DNA from: CAVZAB01 sp963773155
Lineage (GTDB): Bacteria > Pseudomonadota > Alphaproteobacteria > Rhizobiales > Beijerinckiaceae
Direction: 5' to 3'
Assembly (NCBI GenBank): GCA_963773155.1
Contig: CAVZAB010000022.1
Location: forward strand, 62,001 to 126,000
DNA: 64,000 nt
The position numbers and the translations under genes are program-made. The notes beneath the pieces were generated by a model that worked only from the letters and a program-made list of their open reading frames with translations, was not told where the DNA came from and made no database searches. Shown here in pieces: positions 44,195-53,008 of the stretch (position 1 is the stretch's first letter; every line of letters begins with the position of its first letter).

Positions 44195-45190
44195 ATGATG
44201 CAAGCGCCGGCCTTCTGGTGGCAAAGCCGCAATGCACTTGCTGGCCGTCTGCTCCACCCACTCGGCCAGCTGTACGGGCACGTCACTGTCTGGCGGATGG
44301 CAGGCACCGGACAGCCGGCGCCGGTTCCCGTTATCTGCGTTGGCAATTTTGTCGTCGGCGGCGCGGGCAAGACGCCGACCGTACTCGCTTTGGCCCGATT
44401 GCTGCAGGCCCAGGGCGAGGCGGTATTCTTCCTCTCGCGCGGGCATGGCGGCACGTCGCGCCGGGAGCCTGTTCTCGTTGATGGCAACCGCCACCGCGCG
44501 GATCAAGTTGGCGACGAACCGCTGTTGCTGGCGCGTACCGCACCGACAATCGTGTGCCGTGATCGACTTGCCGGCGCGATGCGGGCGGCACGGCAGGGGG
44601 CAAGTGTCATCGTCATGGACGACGGGATGCAGAATCCGACGATCGCCAAAACGCTGGTTATTGCTGTCGTCGACGGACGCGATGGCGTCGGCAACGGTCG
44701 CTGCTTTCCCGCAGGTCCGCTGCGAGCGCCGCTGGCCGATCAGCTGCCCTGGGCGGACGCTCTCATCGTGGTCGGCGAGATGCGCGGTGCACGGCCTGTC
44801 GCGGCATTCGCCCAGAGTGCCGGCAAACCCATTCTCAAGGCACGGCTGAAGGCTGAGCCTGAATCGGCGGCGCGGCTCGACGGCAAGCGCGTCTTCGGCT
44901 TTGCCGGCATCGGCCGGCCCGACAAGTTTTTCGAAACATTGGCTGCGACCGGCGCCGTCGTCACCGGCACCCGCGCTTTTCCCGACCATTATCCGTTCAA
45001 CCCGGCTGATTGCCGTAGACTGCAGGCTGCCGCCAGCGAACGTCACGCCCTTCTAGTGACCACCGAAAAGGATGCGGTCCGGCTGCCCAAGACGCTGAAT
45101 TTCCTCGCGCTGCCGATTAGCCTTCATTTTGCCGACGAGCGGCAGGCTAGCCAGATGCTGCTAGCGGCGCTGGCAAAGTCGCGGCGCTAG
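44195..45190 (+). CDS. lpxK: Tetraacyldisaccharide 4'-kinase
   Basis: Phosphorylates the lipid A disaccharide 1-phosphate. 331 residues with the P-loop NFVVGGAGKTPTVLALA, FLSRGHGGTSRR, VGDEPLLLAR, VMDDGMQNP and the late VTTEKDAVRL, all family marks. Acts at the inner membrane before WaaA, encoded just upstream. It ends in a CTAG shared with the convergent DUF2093 stop. Tandem ATGs at 44195 and 44198. Confidence 0.95.
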   Translation: MMQAPAFWWQSRNALAGRLLHPLGQLYGHVTVWRMAGTGQPAPVPVICVGNFVVGGAGKTPTVLALARLLQAQGEAVFFLSRGHGGTSRREPVLVDGNRHRADQVGDEPLLLARTAPTIVCRDRLAGAMRAARQGASVIVMDDGMQNPTIAKTLVIAVVDGRDGVGNGRCFPAGPLRAPLADQLPWADALIVVGEMRGARPVAAFAQSAGKPILKARLKAEPESAARLDGKRVFGFAGIGRPDKFFETLAATGAVVTGTRAFPDHYPFNPADCRRLQAAASERHALLVTTEKDAVRLPKTLNFLALPISLHFADERQASQMLLAALAKSRR

Positions 45191-45408
45191 GCATGGCGGT
45201 CGAGGCGCATGCGCCGCAGCTTTGCTTGCGGGCTGGCATAGGGCTCCTGCCGATCGACGTTCCAGTAGCGCAGGTCCTCGAGCGGTATTTGAACGCCGGT
45301 CAGCGCACAGCGCACGAAGGCGCCGGGCCGGATCACCCGGTATTCGCCGTCCAAATATTGCAATTCGGCTTCGCCGACGCTCAACGGCTGACGTTCAAAA
45401 CGGTTCAT
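45187..45408 (-). CDS. DUF2093 family protein
   Basis: 73 residues from ATG 45408 (a GTG one codon upstream is in frame). The conserved core is EAELQYLDGEYRVIRPGAFVRCALTG followed by IPLEDLRYWNVDRQEPY. Small, cytosolic, function unknown. This family is commonly found next to lpxK in Hyphomicrobiales, in opposite orientation as here. Stop overlaps that of lpxK. Confidence 0.86.
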   Translation of the reverse strand: MNRFERQPLSVGEAELQYLDGEYRVIRPGAFVRCALTGVQIPLEDLRYWNVDRQEPYASPQAKLRRMRLDRHA

Positions 45409-45503
45409 CACAGCCCATATCCTGCCGGCGATTTAATACCGATCGTCCACCAATAGTCGAAACCCGGCCCGGCTCGCAAGCCTGTCGATCGGGTCTTCCG
45501 CTC

Positions 45504-45983
45504 TCAGATTCCACCGCTGCGGCGCTCATAAAAAAAGCCGCGCAGCAGGTCGGCCGCGTCGCTCGCGCGAATTCCGCCATAGATTTCCGGGACATGATGA
45601 CAGGTCGGCAGATTAAAATAGCGGGGACCGTTATCGACGGCGCCGGCCTTGGGGTCGGCGGCGCCGTAATAGACCCGCCGCAGCCTTGCAAAACCGATCG
45701 CCGCCGCACACATCGCGCAAGGCTCGAGCGTGACATAGAGGTCGCAGCCGTTCAGCCGCTCGTTGCCGAGGCGGACCGCCGCTTGGCGGATAACCCGCAT
45801 TTCGGCATGAGCGGTGGGATCATGGGTCGTGCGCATGGCATTGCCGGCGCGGGCGACAACCTCGCCGGCCAGCACCAGACAGGCGCCGACCGGCACTTCG
45901 CCGCTCTGGCCGGCGCTGCGCGCCTCGTCAAGCGCGATCGCCATCGGATCGAGGCGCACGACGGCGCCGGATTCAGGGTTCAT
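45504..45983 (-). CDS. tadA: tRNA-specific adenosine deaminase
   Basis: Converts A34 to inosine in tRNA-Arg(ACG). The zinc and catalytic motifs are TAHAEMRVI (HAE) and EPCAMCAAAI (PCxxC). Additional family blocks are GEVPVGACLV and RRVYYGAADPKAGAV. 159 residues from ATG 45983, preceded by AAGGGGAAAG. It is divergent from rluB, leaving about 35 bp for both starts. Confidence 0.94.
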   Translation of the reverse strand: MNPESGAVVRLDPMAIALDEARSAGQSGEVPVGACLVLAGEVVARAGNAMRTTHDPTAHAEMRVIRQAAVRLGNERLNGCDLYVTLEPCAMCAAAIGFARLRRVYYGAADPKAGAVDNGPRYFNLPTCHHVPEIYGGIRASDAADLLRGFFYERRSGGI

Positions 45984-46018
45984 CTTTCTTTCCCCTTGCG
46001 CCGGCAAACTGCTATCAG

Positions 46019-47830
46019 ATGCCTATGAAAAATTCCACCGATGCCGACCCGACTCGCCGATCCCGGGTGCCGCGTCCGCCACACAAGGATCCCGGCAAGT
46101 CACCCGCGGCCGCGCAAGCCCAGACTGCGGCGCTGGAGACGAGGCAGGACCGGCAGCGCATCGCCAAGGTGATAGCGCGCGCCGGACTTTGCTCGCGCCG
46201 CGACGCCGAGCAATGGATCAAGGCCGGGCGGGTTCGGGTGAACAATGTGACCTTGACCAGCCCGGCCCTCAATGTCGGCGCCGATGACGAGATCGTCGTC
46301 GACGGCAGCCCGCTCAGGGCAAAGACGCGAACGCGACTTTTTCTGTTCCACAAACCGCGCGGCTATGTGACGACGGCCAAGGACCCGCAGGGCCGTGCGA
46401 CGATCTACGACTTGCTGCCGAGCGACTTGCCGAGACTCATCACGATCGGTCGACTGGACATGAATACCGAAGGCCTGTTGCCGCTCACCAACGACGGCGG
46501 CCTGGCACGGCTTTTGGAACTGCCGGCGACGGGCTGGCTGCGCCGCTACCGGGTGCGCGCGCATGGCGAGATCGGGCCGGCGCAATTGGCGGAACTGGCC
46601 AATGGCATCACGGTCGACGGCATCAATTACGGGCCGATCGAGGCGACACTCGACCGGATTCAAGGCGCCAATGTCTGGCTCACCATGGGACTTCGGGAAG
46701 GTAAGAACCGCGAGGTCAAACGCCTCCTCGAACATTTCGGTCTTGCGGTCAACCGCCTGATCCGGGTGTCGTTTGGCCCATTCCGGCTGGCCGAACTCGG
46801 CGCCGGTTCGCTTGCTGAAATCAAGACCAGGATCCTCAAGGATCAATTGGGCGACGAACTTGCCCGCAAGGCCGGGCTCGATTTCGATGCGCCGATCGAA
46901 AATGAACCGCCCGCCGCGGCGGTGCCATCGCGGGATCGGTGGCCGCGCGATCCACACTCTGAGAAACCGGCGCGCTTTGGTGCCAGTCCGGGACCGCGGT
47001 CAGCGGGCAACGAGCCCGACCCGGGTGCGACCGACAAGCGCCGAGATCGACCGGAAAAAGGCAAACGCAAGCATATTTCCGTGTTGCGGGCCGAGCGCCG
47101 GGCGGCGCTGAAGCCGGAACGGATCCGAATCGAGCGCACCGCGACCGCCGACCGCAGTGGCCGCAAGATCAGCGTCGAACGCCTCGTCGCGGCAGGACCC
47201 GACCGCCCCAAGGCCAACAGGACGCCGCAGCAAAAACGTCCGAATGCACCCCGGCGTCATGGCGCCGGTGCCCGTGACGCCGCGGTCGGTACACGAACTC
47301 AGCCGCGCGCTGCCACTCGCTCGGCAGAGCGCCCGTGGACGGACAAGGCTCCGCCGACCCGCCGGCCGCCGGGCGACGCCAACCGACCCGCCGAGCGACC
47401 TTGGGCGCACCAAGGCCCCCCGAATAAGCGGGCGAAGCGGGCTAGACAGCCAGACCCTGAAGCGCGCAGCGCTAGTCCGGGGGGAGGCCAGCTGCCGGGC
47501 GACGCCAACCGATCCGCCGAGCGACCTTGGGCGCTCCAGGGCCCCCCGAATAAGCGGGCGAGGCGGGATGGACAGCGAGATTTCGAGGCCGGCAGCGCCA
47601 GACCGAAGGGACGCCGGCTACCGCGCGACGCCAAGCGGCCCGGCGAGCGATCGCGGGAAAAAAGCCTGACACGCCCTGCGAAGTCCGGATCCGAAGTCGG
47701 CGGTAAGGGTGGTCGATCGACCGAGCGCTCGCGGGCGGATAAGCGGCCAGGGAGTGAAAGGAGCGGACCGGCGGGCCGGTCCAAGTACCGCGGCGACAAG
47801 CCGCCAGGACCCCGCCGCGGCCCACGCTAG
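46019..47830 (+). CDS. rluB: Pseudouridine synthase RluB type with long basic repeat tail
   Basis: Modifies a uridine in 23S rRNA helix 80 in E. coli. An S4 RNA-binding domain (about residues 45-92, IAKVIARAGLCSRRDAEQWI) is followed by the synthase domain with catalytic Asp in GRLDMNTEGLLPLTNDG (D147) and GLREGKNREVKRLLEHFGL. The core ends near residue 290. The last 300 or so residues are Arg/Pro/Gly-rich and disordered, including a 42-residue repeat. Basic tails occur on RluB of other alphaproteobacteria, but this is long. The start may also be the third codon. Confidence 0.92.
   Translation: MPMKNSTDADPTRRSRVPRPPHKDPGKSPAAAQAQTAALETRQDRQRIAKVIARAGLCSRRDAEQWIKAGRVRVNNVTLTSPALNVGADDEIVVDGSPLRAKTRTRLFLFHKPRGYVTTAKDPQGRATIYDLLPSDLPRLITIGRLDMNTEGLLPLTNDGGLARLLELPATGWLRRYRVRAHGEIGPAQLAELANGITVDGINYGPIEATLDRIQGANVWLTMGLREGKNREVKRLLEHFGLAVNRLIRVSFGPFRLAELGAGSLAEIKTRILKDQLGDELARKAGLDFDAPIENEPPAAAVPSRDRWPRDPHSEKPARFGASPGPRSAGNEPDPGATDKRRDRPEKGKRKHISVLRAERRAALKPERIRIERTATADRSGRKISVERLVAAGPDRPKANRTPQQKRPNAPRRHGAGARDAAVGTRTQPRAATRSAERPWTDKAPPTRRPPGDANRPAERPWAHQGPPNKRAKRARQPDPEARSASPGGGQLPGDANRSAERPWALQGPPNKRARRDGQRDFEAGSARPKGRRLPRDAKRPGERSREKSLTRPAKSGSEVGGKGGRSTERSRADKRPGSERSGPAGRSKYRGDKPPGPRRGPR
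47375..47752 (+). repeat. Three 126-bp tandem repeats within the rluB tail
   Basis: Units begin with GACGCCAA at 47375, 47501 and 47627. The first two are nearly identical over about 67 bp (DANRPAERPWAHQGPPNKRA versus DANRSAERPWALQGPPNKRA), and the third is degenerate (DAKRPGERSRE). A weaker earlier copy (RSAERPWTDKAPP) starts near 47320. The period is exactly 42 codons, so the frame is kept. Confidence 0.85.
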
Positions 47831-47835
47831 CGCCT

Positions 47836-48450
47836 ATGCGAATTGTGGCTGGAAAGCTGAAGGGGCACGCCTTGCAAGGCCCGAGCGGCAAGGCGATACG
47901 GCCGACTTCGGACCGACTGCGCGAGACCATCTTCAATATTCTCGCACATGCCTATGGCGACCCGGTGCAGAACGCCGCCGTTATTGATGTCTTCGCCGGA
48001 ACCGGCGCGATCGGCATAGAGGCCCTGTCGCGTGGCGCACAAAACGTGCTGTTTGTCGATGACGGGGCCGAGGCCGGCATGTTGTTGCACGAGAACATCA
48101 GTACGCTCGGTCTTGTCGGCTTGGCGCGCATTATCAAACGCGATGCACGGCGGCTCGGAAAAGCGCCGGCGGGGGCGCAATATTCGCTCGCCTTCCTCGA
48201 TCCGCCCTACGGCAAGGCATTGGCGGAGCCAGCCCTTGCTGCATTGCTCGAGGGCGGCTGGCTCGCCCGCGGTGGGTTGGTCGTCGTCGAGGAAGCGGCA
48301 ACTCACGTGCTGGCGCTACCACTCGGTCTGCGTCTCCGTGAGACCCGCCGCTACGGCGACACACAATTGACGATTGCTTCGGTTGAAACAAACGGCGCTC
48401 AGCGACGACCGAATAGCCGCTCTATATCGGCCAGCTTCAGCTCGACATAA
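47836..48450 (+). CDS. rsmD: 16S rRNA (guanine(966)-N(2))-methyltransferase
   Basis: Methylates G966. 204 residues. Starts MRIVAGKLKGHAL; RPTSDRLRETIFNIL is typical; the SAM site is VIDVFAGTGAIGIEALSRGA, and the catalytic motif is LDPPYGKAL. The stop lies 52 bp inside the 3' end of the convergent mutL. The last residues after the family core (NGAQRRPNSRSISASFSST) are an extension caused by reading into mutL antisense. Five bases after rluB, so co-transcribed. Confidence 0.94.
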   Translation: MRIVAGKLKGHALQGPSGKAIRPTSDRLRETIFNILAHAYGDPVQNAAVIDVFAGTGAIGIEALSRGAQNVLFVDDGAEAGMLLHENISTLGLVGLARIIKRDARRLGKAPAGAQYSLAFLDPPYGKALAEPALAALLEGGWLARGGLVVVEEAATHVLALPLGLRLRETRRYGDTQLTIASVETNGAQRRPNSRSISASFSST

Positions 48451-50162
48451 GTCGGCCGGCCGTGGTTGCATTGGCCGGCGCCCGGCGTGATCTCCATTTC
48501 GCGCAGCAGCGCATTCATCTCCTCCTCACGCAGGCGCCGGCCGGCCCGAACCGAATGGTGACAAGCCATCGTCGCGAGTACCCGATCGCGCCGTCGCTCC
48601 AGCGACGAGGCCGCGTCCTCTTCAATCGTCTGCGCGAGATCGGCGACGAGCTGACGCAAATTGGCCGATCGGAGCAACGCAGGAACTTCGCGCACCGCAA
48701 TCGAGCCCGGGCCGAAGCTTTCGATCACCAGACCGAGGCCGGCCAGTTCCTGCGAATGGGCGATCAGCTGCAGGGCCTCATCCGTTGGCAGATCGACGAT
48801 TTCCGGAACGAGCAGCAATTGTCGCTCGATGGTTCCGCCGGCGTGGGCCGCCTTGAATTTTTCATAAACGATTCGCTCATGCGCGGCATGCTGATCGACC
48901 AGAACAATGCCGTCGCTTGTTTGGGCGAGAATGTAGGTATCGTGTAGCTGCGCGCGGGCGAGGCCAAGGGCGGCGCCAGCGCTGCCGGGTCCGGTCGGTA
49001 CCGGTTCGTCACTCTCGTTTTGCGCGACCGCGGCCGGTCCGGGCGGCGGCGAAAGAGGGGCAGACCAGGCCCGCCATTGCGTTGTCCGTTCCGGCAGATC
49101 GAATGCGAAATTGCGCTTGGCTGCGAGGTCCAGCATACGGATGGCGCCGGTGTCAGTGGCGCGATGGCGAGCCTGGGCGAGGACCTCCTTGAGGGCGCCG
49201 ATAATCAAGCCACGCAGCAGGCCAGGGTCGCGAAACCTGACTTCCGCCTTGGCCGGATGAACATTGACGTCAACCAGGCGCGGCGGGCATTCCAGAAACA
49301 GCACGATCGCGGGAAAGCGGTCGGCCGGCAAATAGTCGCGATACGCGGCGCGGATAGCACCATTGATCGCTTTGTCGCGGACCGGCCGGCCATTGACGAA
49401 AGCATATTGCGCCAAACCGTTGGCCCGACTGAAGGTCGGCAGACCGGCATAGCCCATCAACGTGAACTCGCCGCGCCGCGCATCGACCGGCAAGGCGTTG
49501 GCTTGGAAATCGCGGCCGAGAATCTGGCCGAGGCGTTCGATCAGGCCGGCATCGGCGGAATGACAGGCCGGATAATCACAGGCGGTCAGGTGATCACCAG
49601 CGAGCGTAAAATGCACATCCGGCCGCGCCATGGCCAGCCGTTTGATGATGTCGACAGCCGCCTGGGCTTCAGACCGGTCGCTCTTGAGAAACTTCAATCG
49701 GGCCGGTGTCGCGGCAAAGAGCTCGGCAACCTCGACCCGGGTTCCGACAGGCTGGGCGGCCGGCATGACCTCTCCCTTGGTGCCGAACGCGACGAGGATG
49801 GCATAGCCGCTTGCTTGCCCTTCGGCGCGGGTGTGCACCTCGAGACGGGCGACGGAGCCGATCGCCGGCAATGCCTCGCCGCGGAACCCCAAGGTCGTTA
49901 TTGCCTCCAGATCGCCATTCGGCAGTTTCGACGTCGCATGCCGCTCGACCGCAAGCGCGAGATCTTCGGCATCCATGCCGCAACCGTTGTCGATAATCCG
50001 CATCCGCTGGCGGCCGCCGCCTTCGATGCTGACATCAATGCGCGAGGCGCCAGCGTCGAGGGCGTTTTCGACCAGCTCCTTGATCGCCGAGGCCGGCCGC
50101 TCGACCACTTCGCCGGCCGCAATTCGATCGACGAGAACGGGATCAAGACGGCGGACGGGCAT
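48399..50162 (-). CDS. mutL: DNA mismatch repair protein MutL
   Basis: GHKL ATPase linking MutS to downstream repair. N-terminal motifs are VENALDAGAS, DNGCGMDAEDL and TLGFRGEALPAIGSV. The linker is Pro-rich; the C-terminal dimerisation domain has VLVDQHAAHERIVYEKF and ends with CNHGRPTYVELKLADIERLFGRR. The Zn/endonuclease motif DQHA(x)2E(x)4E is present, so it may nick DNA. 587 residues from ATG 50162 (AGGAAA upstream). Confidence 0.95.
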   Translation of the reverse strand: MPVRRLDPVLVDRIAAGEVVERPASAIKELVENALDAGASRIDVSIEGGGRQRMRIIDNGCGMDAEDLALAVERHATSKLPNGDLEAITTLGFRGEALPAIGSVARLEVHTRAEGQASGYAILVAFGTKGEVMPAAQPVGTRVEVAELFAATPARLKFLKSDRSEAQAAVDIIKRLAMARPDVHFTLAGDHLTACDYPACHSADAGLIERLGQILGRDFQANALPVDARRGEFTLMGYAGLPTFSRANGLAQYAFVNGRPVRDKAINGAIRAAYRDYLPADRFPAIVLFLECPPRLVDVNVHPAKAEVRFRDPGLLRGLIIGALKEVLAQARHRATDTGAIRMLDLAAKRNFAFDLPERTTQWRAWSAPLSPPPGPAAVAQNESDEPVPTGPGSAGAALGLARAQLHDTYILAQTSDGIVLVDQHAAHERIVYEKFKAAHAGGTIERQLLLVPEIVDLPTDEALQLIAHSQELAGLGLVIESFGPGSIAVREVPALLRSANLRQLVADLAQTIEEDAASSLERRRDRVLATMACHHSVRAGRRLREEEMNALLREMEITPGAGQCNHGRPTYVELKLADIERLFGRR

Positions 50163-50215
50163 GCGAGATTTCCTAACCCGACCTTGACGCCGGCCGAAGC
50201 AGGCCGGCATTGAGG

Positions 50216-51502
50216 TCAGGCCGATAGGCCTACGGGACGACCGGCGGCAGCAACCAGCAGACGCTTACCGGCAAACAGGCGCCGGGCCACCCTTTTCGCA
50301 TCGTCGAGTGAGACGGCGGCAATCAGCCTGTCGCGTTCATCGAGAAAGCTTGGCTCATAGCCTTGGCGCCGCAAATGCAAAAGCTCACCGGCAATCTTGG
50401 TCGAGGTGTCAAATCTGAGCGGATAGGAGCCAATCATAAATTTCTTGGCCTTTTCCAGCTCGTCTGCGCTTGGCCCGGCGGCCGCGAGAGCAGCAATTTC
50501 CGCCTCGATCACATCGAGCAATTCCTGAGCCCGTTCGTTCTTGGTGCTCGTGCCGCCGAGCAGCATGGCGGTATGATCGGAGACCGCCAACTGGGTGTAG
50601 ACCGAATAGGCGAGTCCACGCTTTTCGCGGACTTCCTTGAACAAGCGGGCTGAAAACACGCCGCCGCCGAGGATGTGGTTGACCAGCGCGGCAGCCATGA
50701 AATCGGGGTCCTTGCGGTCGATCCCCGGCAGGCCGAAGCGAATCGTCGTCTGCGGCAGATCGATGTCGACGATCTGGCGATGGCCCTGGCCGTGCAGCAC
50801 GATGTTTGGCACCGGCTTCAGCGCATTGTCGGCTGGTAGGCTGGCAAAGACGCGGTCGATCAGGCCTTTCAACCGCGCTGCGTCGATCGCGCCGACGGCG
50901 GCGATTTTCAGCCCTTGCCGGGCGAACGACCGATCGCGCGCGGCGACGAGGTCGCCGCGCGCGATCGGGGCAATCGTCGCCTGCGACCCGCGTATGGGCT
51001 GGCCATAGGGATGGTCGGGAAAGGCCTCGGCACTGAAGGCGTGGCCGGCAACCGTATCGGGATCATTCGCCTCGCGCCGCAGCCCCGCCTCGATCTGCGA
51101 GCGCACTCTCTCGATCGCCGATTCATCAAGCCGTGGTGCGGCCACCGCCAGGTGCAAGAGATCGAAGGCCGGGTCGATATGCTTGGCGAGGGTCCGCAAT
51201 CGTCCATAAACAGCGTCGCGATCGGTGTTGAAGGATAGTTCGATGGCCTTCTCGTCCAAGGCCTCCTGGAAGGCGGTGGCATCGAGATCGCCGGCGCCTT
51301 CGTCGAGCAGGCTGGCGAACATGTACGCACATCCGGCCTTGTCCGCTGAATCCTGCGCCGCGCCGCCGTCAAAGGCGAATTCAACCGCAAGTAATGGCAC
51401 CGCGTAATCCTCGACCAGCCAAACTTCGACGCCGCTATCGGTAGCGACGCGCTGGATGGAGGCGGCCCGTTCGGCCGTTTCAAGCTTAGCGGCTGCAGAC
51501 AT
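50216..51502 (-). CDS. M16 family protein lacking the zinc motif (inactive partner)
   Basis: 428 residues. The M16 fold is clear (EVWLVEDYAVPLLAVEFAFDGGAAQD, NHILGGGVFSARLFKEVREKRGLAYSV), but where active enzymes have HxxEH this protein reads AGCAYMFASLLDEG, so the zinc ligands are missing. It sits 42 bp downstream of an active M16 gene, a standard pair in alphaproteobacteria, comparable to the alpha and beta subunits of mitochondrial processing peptidase. It probably forms a heterodimer with the product of 51545-52876. Confidence 0.9.
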   Translation of the reverse strand: MSAAAKLETAERAASIQRVATDSGVEVWLVEDYAVPLLAVEFAFDGGAAQDSADKAGCAYMFASLLDEGAGDLDATAFQEALDEKAIELSFNTDRDAVYGRLRTLAKHIDPAFDLLHLAVAAPRLDESAIERVRSQIEAGLRREANDPDTVAGHAFSAEAFPDHPYGQPIRGSQATIAPIARGDLVAARDRSFARQGLKIAAVGAIDAARLKGLIDRVFASLPADNALKPVPNIVLHGQGHRQIVDIDLPQTTIRFGLPGIDRKDPDFMAAALVNHILGGGVFSARLFKEVREKRGLAYSVYTQLAVSDHTAMLLGGTSTKNERAQELLDVIEAEIAALAAAGPSADELEKAKKFMIGSYPLRFDTSTKIAGELLHLRRQGYEPSFLDERDRLIAAVSLDDAKRVARRLFAGKRLLVAAAGRPVGLSA

Positions 51503-51544
51503 GGCTTATCGCTCCTCGACAGTGCCGCTTTCGTGATCGCGCCA

Positions 51545-52876
51545 TCAGGCCGCCGATTTCGCAAGCAGATGGCCGCTAACAGCCCGTTCCTTGACGAGCC
51601 ATTTCTGCGCGGCGGCCCGAATCGCCTCGGCGGAGACTGCCTCGATACGGTCTGGCCATTGTTGGACGTCCTCCACGCTCTGACCAATGGCCAAAGACGC
51701 GCCGAACCAGCGCGCCAGGGCGGCCTGCAAATCTTGTGCATAGACGGCCTGAGCAATGAGTCGGGTCTTGGCCCGGGCAAGATCGGCGGCCGCCACCGGC
51801 TGCCTGGCCAAGTGCCGGGCCGCTTCATCGATTGCCGCACCGAGCTGTTCGAGGCCGATGCCCGGTGCCGGCACCACATAGACGTAGAAACGTGTCATGT
51901 CGGTCGCCGTCCCCATGTAATAGGTCCCGGCGGCTACGGCTATCCGGCGCTCGAGCACCAGCGTGCGGTAGAGAAGGCTGGTGGCCCCGCCGCCCATAAG
52001 ATGGGCAAGAACCTCGAGCGCCTCGGCCTCACCCGGCGCTGCGGTTCGGTAGGAGGGGACAAGATAGATCCGCTGGTAGGACGGTTGTTCGACCTTCTCG
52101 TCGGCCAGGGTCACGAGCCGGTGGGCCCGCGGTTCCGGTTCGCGCAGGTGGAGACGCCCCGGTGGCGCAGCGGCGGCGGCAACTTGACCATAGCTTGCCG
52201 TCGCCAGGCGGTACACTTCGTCGGGCGTGACATCGCCAGCCACGACGAGAATCGCGTTGCCCGGCGTGTAGTAGCGGCGGTAATAGGCCAACGCATCATT
52301 ACGCGACAAACCCTCGATTTCGTGACCCCAGCCGATGATCGGGGTGCCGTAGGGATGGCGGACAAAAAGCGCGGCCTGCATCGCTTCGCCAAGCTCAGCC
52401 GACGGATCGCTGTCAGTGCGCATGCGGCGCTCTTCGAGAACCACGTCGCGCTCCGGATTGACCACGTCATCGCTGAGCGAGAGGCCAGTCATGCGGTCGG
52501 CTTCGAAGGCCATGGCGGTCGCCAGATGGGCCTTTGGCAAGCGCTGGAAATAGGCGGTGTAATCGTTCGAGGTGAAGGCGTTCTCCTGCCCGCCGAGCTC
52601 GGCGATTACGTTGGAAAACTCGCCCTGCGGATGGGCCTCGGTTCCCTTGAACATCAGGTGTTCGAGAAAATGGGCAATGCCGGACTTGCCGACGGGATCC
52701 GCGGCCGAGCCATTGCGGTACCACACCATATGGGTCACGACTGGCGCCCGATGGTCGGGAATGACTACGATCTGCAGGCCATTCGGCAGGCGCATCTGGG
52801 CGATCTGCGGCTTTTTACCTCCCTCGCCCCGCTTGTCCGGCGCCGGACCGGACCTGGCCAGTGTTTTCAACTCCAT
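51545..52876 (-). CDS. M16 family zinc peptidase (active partner)
   Basis: 443 residues from ATG 52876, preceded by GAAGGGGTAATC; an upstream ATG at 52918 is less likely. The zinc motif is GIAHFLEHLMFKGT, with the third ligand Glu in VLEERRMRTD. No clear signal peptide is visible with this start, though related proteins may be periplasmic. Works presumably with the inactive partner encoded next. Upstream 132 bp separate it from the DUF3035 gene, same strand. Confidence 0.92.
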   Translation of the reverse strand: MELKTLARSGPAPDKRGEGGKKPQIAQMRLPNGLQIVVIPDHRAPVVTHMVWYRNGSAADPVGKSGIAHFLEHLMFKGTEAHPQGEFSNVIAELGGQENAFTSNDYTAYFQRLPKAHLATAMAFEADRMTGLSLSDDVVNPERDVVLEERRMRTDSDPSAELGEAMQAALFVRHPYGTPIIGWGHEIEGLSRNDALAYYRRYYTPGNAILVVAGDVTPDEVYRLATASYGQVAAAAAPPGRLHLREPEPRAHRLVTLADEKVEQPSYQRIYLVPSYRTAAPGEAEALEVLAHLMGGGATSLLYRTLVLERRIAVAAGTYYMGTATDMTRFYVYVVPAPGIGLEQLGAAIDEAARHLARQPVAAADLARAKTRLIAQAVYAQDLQAALARWFGASLAIGQSVEDVQQWPDRIEAVSAEAIRAAAQKWLVKERAVSGHLLAKSAA

Positions 52877-53008
52877 GATTACCCCTTCGCGCGCACGCCT
52901 GCGCAACAATATAGGCACGCTTCGGGTTTCCGTCAGGCCCCCAAGCTAGAAATCAGCAATATTGCTGCTGCCGCATGCGGCGTGCGCCACGTCGCCAAAG
53001 CCGATCGA

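Noticed and set aside
47375..47752. Possible CRISPR or intergenic tandem array
   Set aside because: The repeat unit is exactly 126 bp and in frame within rluB; there are no short uniform repeats with unique spacers.
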